A DNA stretch of 64,000 nt, taken from NCBI RefSeq assembly GCF_000620785.1, contig NZ_JIAI01000019.1, positions 1 through 64,000 on the forward strand. The letters are read 5' to 3'. Below the pieces are notes generated by a model. It was not told where the DNA came from, made no database searches, and saw only the letters and a program-made list of their open reading frames with translations. The translations under genes and the position numbers were made by a program. Shown piece by piece: positions 1 through 7,719 of the stretch (positions are counted from its first letter, which is position 1; the number at the start of each line of letters is the position of its first letter). Origin of the DNA: Actinospineispora acaciae DSM 45401 (GTDB lineage Bacteria; Actinomycetota; Actinomycetes; Mycobacteriales; Pseudonocardiaceae).

Positions 1-340
1 CCGACTCGCCGACCGCCGGGTCCACGCCGCGCAGGCCGACAATCGCGTTGCGCAGGATCGGCAGCAGCCCGTACATGGTCAGCGCCACGATCGCGGGCAG
101 GTTCCCCAGCCCGAGCGGGGCGATCAACAGGCCGAACAGCGCGTAGGACGGGATCGTCAGGAAGATCCCGGCGATCGCCAGGACCACCGAGCGGGGCAGC
201 TGGGTGCGGTAGGTGAGCACGGCCAGCGGGATGGAGATCGCCGTCGCCAGGGCCAGGGCGACGAGCACCAGCACCGCGTGGGCAACGGTCGCGGCCAGAA
301 CGTCGGGCCAGTTGCCGGCGAAGAACTCCGCAAACCCCAT
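1..340 (-). CDS. ABC transporter permease, glycine betaine/osmoprotectant type (5' part only)
   Basis: This is the N-terminal 113 residues of an integral membrane permease; the gene runs off the left edge. It starts at ATG 340 (MGFAEFFAGNWPDVLAA). Membrane segments are visible at about residues 17-42 and 52-75, and the TYRTQLPRSVVLAIAGI / IPSYALFGLLI stretch followed by GLLPILRNAIVGLRGVDPA matches the EAA-loop region of OpuBB/ProW-type permeases. Such proteins form the channel of an ATP-driven importer for glycine betaine, choline or related solutes. The partner ATPase and binding protein would lie to the left. The family call is good; the substrate is inferred. Confidence 0.85.
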   Translation of the reverse strand, partial: MGFAEFFAGNWPDVLAATVAHAVLVLVALALATAISIPLAVLTYRTQLPRSVVLAIAGIFLTIPSYALFGLLIAPLGLGNLPAIVALTMYGLLPILRNAIVGLRGVDPAVGES

Positions 341-410
341 GTCGCCCCCTCACCGCGCGGCTCAGTGTGCAAGGTCACTATGCCGAACACCAGCGCCGTT
401 TGCGTACCGC

Positions 411-416
411 TATAAA
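411..416 (+). promoter_or_regulatory. Probable -10 element of a leaderless transcript
   Basis: TATAAA lies 8-13 nt before the GTG at 424, so transcription would begin at or next to the start codon. No Shine-Dalgarno sequence precedes that GTG. No good -35 hexamer is seen 17 nt upstream. Leaderless genes with this layout are common in actinobacteria. Confidence 0.5.
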
Positions 417-423
417 CCTTAGG

Positions 424-1266
424 GTGCGTATCACCATGGCCCAGGTCGATGTCGTGCTCGGCGACATCGATGCCAACGTCGAGCGTGCCGAGCAGGTGAT
501 CGGTGAGGCGGTGGCCCAGGGCACCGATCTGATCGTTTTCCCGGAGTTGCACATCACCGGGTATGACGTGGGTGGGGTGGACACGGACCTGTCCATCGCG
601 CCGGACGACGACCGGTTGGTGCGGTTGTCGAAGGCGGCGGGGCGGGCCGGGGTGCTGTTGGGGTTCGTGGAGGCCGGGCACGGCATCCATACGTACAACA
701 GCTCTGGTTACTACCTGGGCGGGGACCTGGTGCACCTGCACCGGAAGCTGTACCTGCCGACGTATCGAACCTACGAGGAACGCAAGCACTTCACGCCGGG
801 GCCGAACCTGCGCGCGTTCGAGACCGAGTACGGCCGGATGGCCACGCTGATCTGCAACGACGCCTGGCAGCCGCCGCTGGCGTTCATCGCGACCCAGGAC
901 GGGGCGCGGGTGCTGCTGGTGCCGACCGCGAGCGCGCAGTCGAACTTCCCCCGGCGGTACGACTCGGCGGGGTACTGGCACGGGATCACCCGGTTCTACG
1001 GGCGGATGTTCCAGCTCTACGTGGTGTTCGTGAACCGGGTTGGGGTGGAGGGCGACCTGCGGTTCTGGGGTGGCTCGCACATCATCGACCCGTGGGGCGA
1101 CGTGATGGCCGAGGCGCCGCTGGTGTCCGAGCACGTGTCCACCGCCGAGGTCGACCTGGCCGAGGTGCGCCGGCGCCGCCGGGAGATCCCACTGGTCAAG
1201 GAGGCCAGGTTGGGGTTGATCCAACGGGAGGTCGCTCGATTGGTGGATGAGGGCGGCGACTTGTGA
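424..1266 (+). CDS. Nitrilase superfamily carbon-nitrogen hydrolase
   Basis: A cytoplasmic hydrolase of amides or nitriles, about 280 residues, the usual size for the family. All three catalytic residues are in context: Glu in FPELHITGY, Lys in HRKLYLPTY and Cys in LICNDAWQP. The order and spacing fit amidase branches such as N-carbamoylputrescine amidase or omega-amidase rather than aromatic nitrilases, but the substrate cannot be told. GTG 424 is preferred as start because a TATAAA box places the transcript start there; ATG 436 is the alternative, and a GTG at 367 would add 19 unconserved-looking residues. The gene is divergent from the ABC permease. Confidence 0.85.
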   Translation: MRITMAQVDVVLGDIDANVERAEQVIGEAVAQGTDLIVFPELHITGYDVGGVDTDLSIAPDDDRLVRLSKAAGRAGVLLGFVEAGHGIHTYNSSGYYLGGDLVHLHRKLYLPTYRTYEERKHFTPGPNLRAFETEYGRMATLICNDAWQPPLAFIATQDGARVLLVPTASAQSNFPRRYDSAGYWHGITRFYGRMFQLYVVFVNRVGVEGDLRFWGGSHIIDPWGDVMAEAPLVSEHVSTAEVDLAEVRRRRREIPLVKEARLGLIQREVARLVDEGGDL

Positions 1267-1293
1267 GCTGGATCGCTCAGTAGGGTTGGGGCC

Positions 1294-1737
1294 ATGACGC
1301 GGCGTACGTCCCCCGAGGGTTCCCGGCAGCTGATCACGGCCGGCAACGCGAAGCGGGCGGTCGCCGTGGGCAAGGTGCTGGCGCCGGTGCTGATCCCGGT
1401 GGCGGTGCGGGCGGCCGGGGTGGCGCGCGGGCTGTGGGACGAGCGGCGGGCGCGCCGGCTCGGAGTCGCGCCGGGCGAGCTGAACAGCTACTCCGGCCGG
1501 GGCGGCGCGCTGCACGCCCGGATCGCCGTGCTGGCCCGGTCGCTGCGCGAGCTCGGCGACCAGCGGTCCGCGTTCGTCGCGGCCACCGAGCCTCGGCTGG
1601 CCGACCTGGCCGCCGCCGTGCGCGCCGCCGAGCTGATGCCGACCGAGCGCCGCCGCGCCGCGCACCGGGCGGTGGCCGCCGAGCTGGACCGGATCGAGCC
1701 GGAGCTGCTCGACCTGCTCGGGGTGAACGGCTCATAG
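1294..1737 (+). CDS. Conserved actinobacterial protein, DUF6474-like
   Basis: A 147-residue basic, mostly helical protein. Residues about 20-45 (AVGKVLAPVLIPVAVRAAG) form a hydrophobic helix that may associate with the membrane; the rest is Arg/Ala/Leu-rich and looks like a coiled coil. It resembles the actinobacterial family DUF6474, which has no known function. It starts 28 bp after the hydrolase stop and precedes a copper-related envelope operon, so it may be co-transcribed with either. No catalytic motif is visible. Confidence 0.65.
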   Translation: MTRRTSPEGSRQLITAGNAKRAVAVGKVLAPVLIPVAVRAAGVARGLWDERRARRLGVAPGELNSYSGRGGALHARIAVLARSLRELGDQRSAFVAATEPRLADLAAAVRAAELMPTERRRAAHRAVAAELDRIEPELLDLLGVNGS

Positions 1738-1781
1738 CGCGGCCGGTCCCGACCCGCGGTGCCGCCAGGATCATTCGTGGC

Positions 1782-2285
1782 GTGGTGGCGGCGCTGGTCT
1801 GTACCTTGCTGTCGCTGTACGGGCACGCGGGTGCGGGTGGTTACCTGCCGGACGTCGGGCTGCTGTGCGTGCTCGGGCTGCTGCTCGCCGCGTTCCTGAT
1901 CGTGCTGGCCGACCGTCGGCGCGGGCCGGTGGCGATCCTGGTCATGGTGGGCGGGGCGCAGTTGGCGTTGCACGGGCTGTTGCAGTTGCTCGGTGGCGCG
2001 CATCCGCATGCGCACCTGCACTCGGCGGGAGTTGATCCGTTGCCGATGACCGCCGGGCACGCGCTGGCCACCGTGATCACCGCCGCGATGCTGGCCGGCG
2101 CGGAGTCCGCCGTGTTCACGGTGGCCGCCGTGCTCGCCAGGGCGCTGCCCCGCCCGCCGGCCGCGCTGCCGATCCCCGATCCGCCCGGCCGGCTCGTGCC
2201 TCTCGATCTTCCGCTGGATGTCCGACTGCCCGGGGTGGCGGTGGCGCGGCTGTACCGGCGGCGCGGGCCGCCAATGGCGCGCTGA
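1782..2285 (+). CDS. His-rich integral membrane protein upstream of YcnI/CopC
   Basis: A 167-residue membrane protein with about four hydrophobic segments (VVAALVCTLLSLYGHAG; LLCVLGLLLAAFLIVLA; VAILVMVGGAQLALHGLLQLL; LATVITAAMLAGAESAVF). The loop HPHAHLHSAG is His-rich and could bind metal. It is followed 52 bp later by ycnI and then copC, a context known from copper-handling operons in actinobacteria. A copper-related membrane role is inferred from this context and the His cluster. GTG 1782 or 1785 is the best start; AGGA lies 11 nt upstream. Confidence 0.6.
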   Translation: MVAALVCTLLSLYGHAGAGGYLPDVGLLCVLGLLLAAFLIVLADRRRGPVAILVMVGGAQLALHGLLQLLGGAHPHAHLHSAGVDPLPMTAGHALATVITAAMLAGAESAVFTVAAVLARALPRPPAALPIPDPPGRLVPLDLPLDVRLPGVAVARLYRRRGPPMAR

Positions 2286-2337
2286 TCTCCCCTTCACCCC
2301 TTATCTCCCCCAGACGATCCAGACAGGAACCTCGTTC

Positions 2338-3117
2338 ATGAGCACACCCCGTAGACGATGGCGCCCGCTCGCGCGCGCCGGCGCCACCTTCGGCGCGGCC
2401 GTTGCACTGGCGCTGATCCCCGCCGGCGTGGCGTACGCGCACGTCACAGCCCAGCCCGAGAGCGTGGCCAAGGGCGGCTACGCCAAGATCGCGTTCCGGG
2501 TGCCGACCGAGTCCGCGACCGCCGGCACCGTCAAGCTGGTGGTCACGCTGCCGGCCGACCACCCGATCACCTCGGTGCGGACCAGCCCGATCCCGGGCTG
2601 GACCGCACAGATCGACAAGGCGCCGCTCAACCCGCCGGTGGAGTCGGGCGGCAAGCGGATCAGTGAGGCGCCCCGCACCATCACCTGGACCGCGCAGCCG
2701 GGCACCCGGATCGGGCCCACGGAGTTCGCCGAGTTCGACGTGTCGATGGGGCCGCTGCCGTCCGACACCGACCAGCTGTCGTTCCCGGCGGCGCAGTACT
2801 ACGACGACGGCAAGGTGGTCAACTGGGACCAGCCGCAGGCCCCCGGTGCCGAGGAGCCGGAGCACCCGGCCCCGACCGTGAAGCTGGTCGCGGGGGGTGG
2901 TGGTCACCATGACGCGGCGGCGGCCGAGCACGGCTCCGCCTCGGCCACGGCCGGCGGGCACGGCTCGGACTCCGGCGCCGGCTCGGGCGGCTCGGGCGGC
3001 GGGGCGGACAACACCGCGCGCTGGCTGGGCGGCATCGGCCTGGTGCTCGGCGCGCTCGGGTTCGGGCTGGGCGCCGGCGCGGTGGCCAGGGTCCGCCGGT
3101 CCGGGCGGAGCGGCTGA
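2338..3117 (+). CDS. YcnI-family (DUF1775) copper-binding envelope protein
   Basis: A 259-residue exported protein. A Sec signal peptide ends at GVAYA, leaving mature HVTAQPES; this N-terminal His is the copper ligand in YcnI proteins, together with the Trp seen in KVVNWDQP. A DUF1775 beta-sandwich spans about residues 40-170. A low-complexity linker with HH and HG pairs follows, then a C-terminal membrane helix (WLGGIGLVLGALGFGLGAG) and a basic tail, so the domain is anchored outside the cell. The stop overlaps the copC start (TGATG), implying translational coupling. It probably captures or delivers copper with CopC. Confidence 0.9.
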   Translation: MSTPRRRWRPLARAGATFGAAVALALIPAGVAYAHVTAQPESVAKGGYAKIAFRVPTESATAGTVKLVVTLPADHPITSVRTSPIPGWTAQIDKAPLNPPVESGGKRISEAPRTITWTAQPGTRIGPTEFAEFDVSMGPLPSDTDQLSFPAAQYYDDGKVVNWDQPQAPGAEEPEHPAPTVKLVAGGGGHHDAAAAEHGSASATAGGHGSDSGAGSGGSGGGADNTARWLGGIGLVLGALGFGLGAGAVARVRRSGRSG

Positions 3118-3695
3118 TGCGCACGGGACGCCAGCTGCTGGTGTGGGCGATGGTGGGGGTCGGGCTGCTGCTGGGCACCGGCACCGCATTCGCGCACAAC
3201 GTGCTGGTCGGCAGCGATCCGGCGGACAGGTCGAGCCTGCCGGCCGGGCCGAGCCAGGTCACGCTGAAGTTCGACCTGCCGGTGCAGGAGTCGTTCAGCA
3301 CGGTGACAGTGGTCGGCCCGAACGGCAACCACTTCGAGGCCGGTCAGGCCAAGGTGGACGGCAACTCGGTGACCGCCCCGGTCTCGCCGCTCGGTCCGGC
3401 CGGTCAGTACACGGTCGGCTACCGGATTGTGTCCGACGACGGCCACCCGGTGAGCGGGTCGATCAGCTTCACGCTCACGAACCCCGGCCCCGGCCAGGGG
3501 GTGCCGGCCGGCTCGGCGCCGGGCGCATCGGGTGGCTCGGGCGCGGTGGCGCCGGTGGCCGGGGCGCCGGCCGAGTCCGGTGCCGGGTCCGACTCCGGCG
3601 GCATCCCGGCGTGGCCGTGGGTGGTCGGCGGGATCGTGCTGGTCGCGGCGGGGGTGACCGTCGCGCTGCGCCTCGGCCGGGGCGCGGGCGACTGA
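3117..3695 (+). CDS. copC: CopC-domain copper resistance protein, membrane anchored
   Basis: A 192-residue exported protein. The signal peptide is cut before HNVLVGSDPADRS; the N-terminal His, an Asp and the His in DDGHPVSG form the Cu(II) site of CopC proteins. The CopC beta-barrel covers about residues 28-120, followed by a Gly/Ala/Ser-rich linker and a C-terminal membrane helix (AWPWVVGGIVLVAAGVTVAL). No CopD domain is fused. It overlaps ycnI by one base and is co-transcribed with it. The pair would act on the outer face of the membrane in copper storage or uptake. Confidence 0.9.
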   Translation: MRTGRQLLVWAMVGVGLLLGTGTAFAHNVLVGSDPADRSSLPAGPSQVTLKFDLPVQESFSTVTVVGPNGNHFEAGQAKVDGNSVTAPVSPLGPAGQYTVGYRIVSDDGHPVSGSISFTLTNPGPGQGVPAGSAPGASGGSGAVAPVAGAPAESGAGSDSGGIPAWPWVVGGIVLVAAGVTVALRLGRGAGD

Positions 3696-3708
3696 CCGCT
3701 CGGCGCGC

Positions 3709-3763
3709 GGAGGTAGCGCCAGCCCGGTTCGACTCCGTTGTCGACCAGACTGGCGTTGCCTCC
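3709..3763. terminator. Inverted repeat between convergent genes, likely bidirectional terminator
   Basis: GGAGGTAGCGCCAG (3709-3722) pairs with CTGGCGTTGCCTCC (3750-3763), 12 of 14 positions matching, with a 27-nt loop. It sits between the ends of copC and the convergent gntR gene. There is no T-run, as usual for high-GC terminators. Confidence 0.55.
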
Positions 3764-3779
3764 GCCGCGGGTGGGCGGT

Positions 3780-4523
3780 TCAGGGGCCGGCCGCGTCGAC
3801 GGCCGCGTCCACGCCCTGGCCGGTGGCCTCGGGCGGCGGGTCGTCGGGTGGGGCCAGCAGCTCGGGATGAGCGAGCAGGACGTTCGTGGTGTGCTGGAGG
3901 TGCCGGGTGTAGACGGCGGTGGCCGCGTCCGGGTCGTGCGCGAGCACGGCGTTCAGGATGGCGCGGTGCTCGCCGGCGACGTCCCGGTCCTCACCGCCCA
4001 GCGGCAGCGACCAGCGCCGGTAGAGCTCCGCGGAGTCGCGCAGCGAACCGGCGACGGCCCGCAGCCTCGGGTTGGGGCAGCCGTCCAGCAGCGCGTTGTG
4101 GTACCCGGCGTGCGCGATCACCCAGTCGTCGCTGAGCCGGTCCGGGTCCTCGGCGCACATCGTCGGGGTGCGCTCCAGCCGGTGGTGCGCGGCCAGCACC
4201 TCGGACTCCCAGGCCACGCCGCCGTGCTCGACGGCCATCCGCAGCACCAGCGTCTCGATGGCGCACCTGGCCTCGGTGAGGTGGCGCAGGTCGCCGGAGG
4301 AGATCCGCCGCACCCGGTAGCCGTACTGCGGCTCCGACTCGACAAGCCCCTCCGCGGTCAGCCTGGTCAGCGCCTCGCGGACCACACCCATGCTCGCGCC
4401 GTACCGCTCGGTGAGCTCGGCGAACGGCAGCCGTTGCCCTGGCAGCTTCCGGCCGGCGAGGATGTCCGCCCGCAGCTCGCCGTAGACCCGCTCGGCGCGG
4501 GTGGGCGTACCGCTGCGGGTCAT
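3780..4523 (-). CDS. GntR-family (FadR/FCD) transcriptional regulator
   Basis: A 247-residue regulator. The N-terminal winged helix-turn-helix (about residues 10-72) contains the GntR signature RLPFAELTERYGASMGVVREALTRL. The all-helical FCD domain follows, with the usual metal or ligand residues in the EARCAIETLVLRMAV and HAGYHNALLDGCPN regions. FCD regulators sense small carboxylates. It is divergent from the monooxygenase-hydrolase-dioxygenase operon with 146 bp between, so it most likely represses that operon and itself. Confidence 0.9.
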   Translation of the reverse strand: MTRSGTPTRAERVYGELRADILAGRKLPGQRLPFAELTERYGASMGVVREALTRLTAEGLVESEPQYGYRVRRISSGDLRHLTEARCAIETLVLRMAVEHGGVAWESEVLAAHHRLERTPTMCAEDPDRLSDDWVIAHAGYHNALLDGCPNPRLRAVAGSLRDSAELYRRWSLPLGGEDRDVAGEHRAILNAVLAHDPDAATAVYTRHLQHTTNVLLAHPELLAPPDDPPPEATGQGVDAAVDAAGP

Positions 4524-4570
4524 CGGTTCAGTGAAGCACGTTCGTCATCCGTGGGCAATTTCGAAACGAC

Positions 4571-4600
4571 GTTGACATGTTGACTGAGTCCAGGTTAGGT
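4571..4600 (+). promoter_or_regulatory. Promoter of the aromatic operon with overlapping GntR operator candidate
   Basis: A consensus -35 box TTGACA (4572-4577) is followed after 17 bp by TTAGGT (4595-4600). The -35 box is embedded in GTTGACATGTTGAC (4571-4584), an imperfect palindrome with 10 of 14 symmetric positions centred on CATG. A repressor bound here would block the -35 box. The assignment to the adjacent GntR protein is inference. Confidence 0.55.
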
Positions 4601-4669
4601 GCCGGTAGGAACGGCCGAGAGAGTGGTGGCTGGGGCGGTGGTGGTGAAAATCGTGGTGGAGAACGGGCC

Positions 4670-5884
4670 ATGAGCAGCGTCCTGGATCGTCCCAGCGCCA
4701 CGGATGCCGACCGCGAGCTGCGTGCCGATCTGGTCGGCCGGGCCGCGAAGCTCCTGCCGTTGCTCACCGCCAACGCCCGCCGGTCCGACGACGAGCGGCT
4801 GGTCGCCGAGGAGAACATCACCGCGATCGAGGAGGCCGGGCTGCTGTCGCTGATGCGGCCTCGGCGGTTCGGCGGCCTGCAGACCGACGTCCGCACCCTG
4901 CTGGAGGTATCCCGCGAGCTGGCCAAGGGCTGCGGTTCCACCTCGTGGGTGGTCACCCTGCTCAACGTGTGCTCCTGGTTCACCGGGCTGTACCCGGCCG
5001 GGGCGCAGGCCGACGTCTGGGGCGAGCGGCCGAACAACAAGGTGGCCGGCGTGCTCACCCCCAGCGGCACCGCGCGCCCGGTGGACGGCGGTTACCTGGT
5101 GTCCGGGCGGTGGAGCTACGCCAGCGGCTCCGCGCACGCGCAGTGGGCGGTGGTCGGCGCGCCGATCGTGGGCGCGGACGGCGAGCACACCGACCAGGGG
5201 CTGGTGCTGATCCCGGCCGCCGAGCTGAGGATCGAGGACACCTGGTTCGTCACCGGCATGCGCGGCACCGCGTCGAACACGCTGGTCGGCGAGGACGTGT
5301 TCGTGCCGGCCCACCGCTACCTCTCGGCCGTCAAGGCGATCCACGGCGAGGTGGCCACGCCGTTCACCGAGGAGCCGCTCTACCGCGCCGCGTTCGTCCC
5401 GGTGTCCGCGCTGGTCCTGGCCGCCCCGCAGCTCGGGCTGGCCACCGCCGCGCTGGAGTTCGTACTGGAGAAGGCACCGAAGCGGCCCATGTCCGCCACC
5501 TTCTACGAGACCCAGACCAGCGCGCCCACCGTCCAGCTCGCGGTGGCCAGGGCCGCCTCGCTGATCGACTCCGCGCACCTGCACGCCTACCGGGCGGCCG
5601 CCGAGATCGACGAGGCCGCGCACCACGGCGTGTTCCCCGACTACGACGCGCGGGCCAGGACCCGGATGGACACCGGGGTGGCGGTGAGCAACGCCAGGGA
5701 GGCGATCCGGATCCTGATGTCCGCGCACGGGGCCGCGAGCTTCGCCGAGTCCAGCCCGCTGCAGCGGATCTGGCGGGACAGCGAGGTGGCGAGCCGGCAC
5801 GCGGTGGCTCACCCTGAGGTCAGCGCGGAGGTCTACGGCAAGTCACTGCTCGGCATCCGGGGCGACGTCACGCCGCTGGTCTGA
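4670..5884 (+). CDS. Group D flavin-dependent monooxygenase, acyl-CoA dehydrogenase fold (HsaA/HpaB type)
   Basis: A 404-residue oxygenase component that uses reduced flavin from a separate reductase to hydroxylate a substrate, typically a phenol. It has the acyl-CoA dehydrogenase fold: helical N-terminus (EAGLLSLMRPRRFGGL), beta-domain (GYLVSGRWSYASGSAHAQW) and C-terminal helices ending LQRIWRDSEVASRHAVAHPE, typical of HsaA and HpaH-like hydroxylases rather than true dehydrogenases, whose catalytic Glu is absent. ATG 4670 has GGAG 8 nt upstream. It heads an operon with an FAH-family hydrolase and an extradiol dioxygenase. No flavin reductase gene is nearby. Confidence 0.85.
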   Translation: MSSVLDRPSATDADRELRADLVGRAAKLLPLLTANARRSDDERLVAEENITAIEEAGLLSLMRPRRFGGLQTDVRTLLEVSRELAKGCGSTSWVVTLLNVCSWFTGLYPAGAQADVWGERPNNKVAGVLTPSGTARPVDGGYLVSGRWSYASGSAHAQWAVVGAPIVGADGEHTDQGLVLIPAAELRIEDTWFVTGMRGTASNTLVGEDVFVPAHRYLSAVKAIHGEVATPFTEEPLYRAAFVPVSALVLAAPQLGLATAALEFVLEKAPKRPMSATFYETQTSAPTVQLAVARAASLIDSAHLHAYRAAAEIDEAAHHGVFPDYDARARTRMDTGVAVSNAREAIRILMSAHGAASFAESSPLQRIWRDSEVASRHAVAHPEVSAEVYGKSLLGIRGDVTPLV

Positions 5885-5915
5885 GCCAGGAGTCCAGGAG
5901 TTAAGGAGTACGCGA

Positions 5916-6782
5916 GTGCGCATCGGGAACCTGTCCGGCCGGCTGACCCTGTTCACCGAGCGGGGAGCGGTGGACGTCGAGAAGGCCAGCGAGGGGCGGT
6001 TCGGCGCCGACCCGCAGGCCGCGTACCAGGACTGGGACGGGTTACGTTCGTGGGCAGCCGGCCTGGACGCGTCGTCGGTCACCGCCGTGGAGTTCGACCC
6101 TGCCGACCTCGGCGCACCCGCCCCGGCCCCGGCGCAGGTGTTCGCCATCGGCCTGAACTACCGCGCGCATGCCGAGGAGGCCGGGCTGGCAGCGCCCGAG
6201 GGGCTGCCCCCGGTGTTCACCAAGTTCCGCTCCGCGCTGGCCGGGCCGGTCGGCACGGTGACGCTGCCGCCGGGCGGGCACACCGACTGGGAGGTCGAGC
6301 TGGTCGTGGTGATCGGCCGGCATGCCGAGCGGGTGGCCGCCGCCGACGCGTGGGGCTTCGTGGCCGGGCTGACGGTGGGGCAGGACCTGTCCGAGCGGAT
6401 CGGCCAGCTGGCCGGCTCGGCGCCGCAGTTCAGCCTGGCCAAGTCGCACCCGGGGTTCGCCCCGATGGGGCCGTGGCTGGTCACCGTGGACGAGCTCGAC
6501 GACCCGGACGACCTGGAGCTGTCCTGCGCCATCGACGGCGAGACCGTGCAGCACGCCCGTACCAGCGACCTGATCTTCTCGGTGCCGGCCCTGATCGAGG
6601 CGCTGTCCGGGCTGGTTCCGCTGTATGCCGGCGATGTGATCTTCACCGGAACGCCGGCCGGCGTCGGCATGGGACGCAAGCCCCAGCGTTTCCTGCGGCA
6701 CGGTGAGGAGCTGGTCACCCGCATCACCGGCATCGGGGAGCTGCGGCAGCGGTTCGTGGATGCGGTACCCGAGGGAGCCTGA
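5916..6782 (+). CDS. Fumarylacetoacetate hydrolase (FAH) family protein
   Basis: A 288-residue enzyme of the FAH fold, which cleaves, decarboxylates or isomerises 2-keto-enol acids formed by ring cleavage. The C-terminal catalytic domain begins at about residue 75 (FAIGLNYRAHAEE); metal ligands are the E-x-E in DWEVELVVVIGR and the Asp in VGQDLSER. GTG 5916 is preceded by AAGGAG at 8 nt. It lies between the monooxygenase and the dioxygenase, one base before the latter. In context it should process the meta-cleavage product; which chemistry it performs cannot be decided. Confidence 0.88.
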   Translation: MRIGNLSGRLTLFTERGAVDVEKASEGRFGADPQAAYQDWDGLRSWAAGLDASSVTAVEFDPADLGAPAPAPAQVFAIGLNYRAHAEEAGLAAPEGLPPVFTKFRSALAGPVGTVTLPPGGHTDWEVELVVVIGRHAERVAAADAWGFVAGLTVGQDLSERIGQLAGSAPQFSLAKSHPGFAPMGPWLVTVDELDDPDDLELSCAIDGETVQHARTSDLIFSVPALIEALSGLVPLYAGDVIFTGTPAGVGMGRKPQRFLRHGEELVTRITGIGELRQRFVDAVPEGA

Positions 6783-6783
6783 C

Positions 6784-7719
6784 ATGGCGCTGCACCAGCT
6801 GTCGCACCTGGTCATCGGCGTGCCGAACGTCGAGGAGACCGCCGAGTACTACATCGAGTTCGGCCTGACCGGGGTTCGCACCGAGGCCGGCGAGTGGGGC
6901 TTCCACACCCTGGACGGCGGAGAGCAGCTCCGGCTGGTGCACAGCCCGGTGCGGCGGCTGGTGGAGATGACGGTGGCCGCCGACGACCGCGACGACGTCG
7001 GCCGGGTCACCCGCCGGCTCGGTGGCCTCGGCGTGGAGGTGACCAAGGGCGTCAACCGGGTCGTCGCCGTCGAGCCGGTGACCGGCGCGCGGGTGGTGGT
7101 CGCGGTGGAGCCTCGGCTGGACCAGCTCGCGGTGCGGCCGACGCCGTACAACGGACCCGGGCGGCTGGAGCGGATCAACGTGCGGGCGCCGGGGATCGAG
7201 CGGGTGGGCCAGGTCCGTCCGCGCAAGCTCGGCCACGTGGTGCTCGGCACCACCGACGTGGCCACCACCGAGCGGTTCTTCCTCGACGGCATCGGCTTCC
7301 GGCTCTCCGACCGGATCGCCGGGGCGGGCGCGTTCATGCGCTGTTCGACCGACCATCACAACGTGCTCGCGCTGGCCGCGCCGGTGTCGTTCCTGCACCA
7401 CACGTCTTGGCAGGTGGACGACGTGGACGAGGTCGGCCGGGGCGCGATGGCCATGCTGGAGGACCACCCCGAGCGGCACGTCTGGGGGCTGGGCCGGCAC
7501 CATGCCGGGTCCAACTTCTTCTGGTACCTGAAGGACCCGGCCGGCAACTTCTCCGAGTACTACTCCGACATGGACTGCGTGCTGGACGACCAGATCTGGA
7601 CGCCGCAGACCCTGGAGGGCGCGAAGGGCCTGTTCAGCTGGGGTCCGCCGCCGCCGCCGTCGTTCCTGCACCCGGAGGACCTCGCCGCGATGATGACCGG
7701 GGCGCACGCGCCGTCATGA
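6784..7719 (+). CDS. Extradiol ring-cleavage dioxygenase, two-domain VOC family
   Basis: A 311-residue type I extradiol dioxygenase with two vicinal-oxygen-chelate domains (residues about 5-115 and 145-270). The Fe(II) ligands are in the second domain: His in LGHVVLGTT, His in FLHHTSWQVDD and Glu in NFSEYYSDMD. It should open a catechol ring next to the two hydroxyls. ATG 6784 has GAGGGAG just upstream. Its TGA shares the palindrome TCATGA (7714-7719) with the stop of the convergent oxidoreductase gene. Together with the two preceding genes it makes a short meta-cleavage module. Confidence 0.88.
   Translation: MALHQLSHLVIGVPNVEETAEYYIEFGLTGVRTEAGEWGFHTLDGGEQLRLVHSPVRRLVEMTVAADDRDDVGRVTRRLGGLGVEVTKGVNRVVAVEPVTGARVVVAVEPRLDQLAVRPTPYNGPGRLERINVRAPGIERVGQVRPRKLGHVVLGTTDVATTERFFLDGIGFRLSDRIAGAGAFMRCSTDHHNVLALAAPVSFLHHTSWQVDDVDEVGRGAMAMLEDHPERHVWGLGRHHAGSNFFWYLKDPAGNFSEYYSDMDCVLDDQIWTPQTLEGAKGLFSWGPPPPPSFLHPEDLAAMMTGAHAPS

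Noticed and set aside
157..1665. A 502-codon minus-strand frame opposite the nitrilase
   Set aside because: Low-complexity Arg/Pro/His composition and conflict with an intact catalytic triad on the plus strand.
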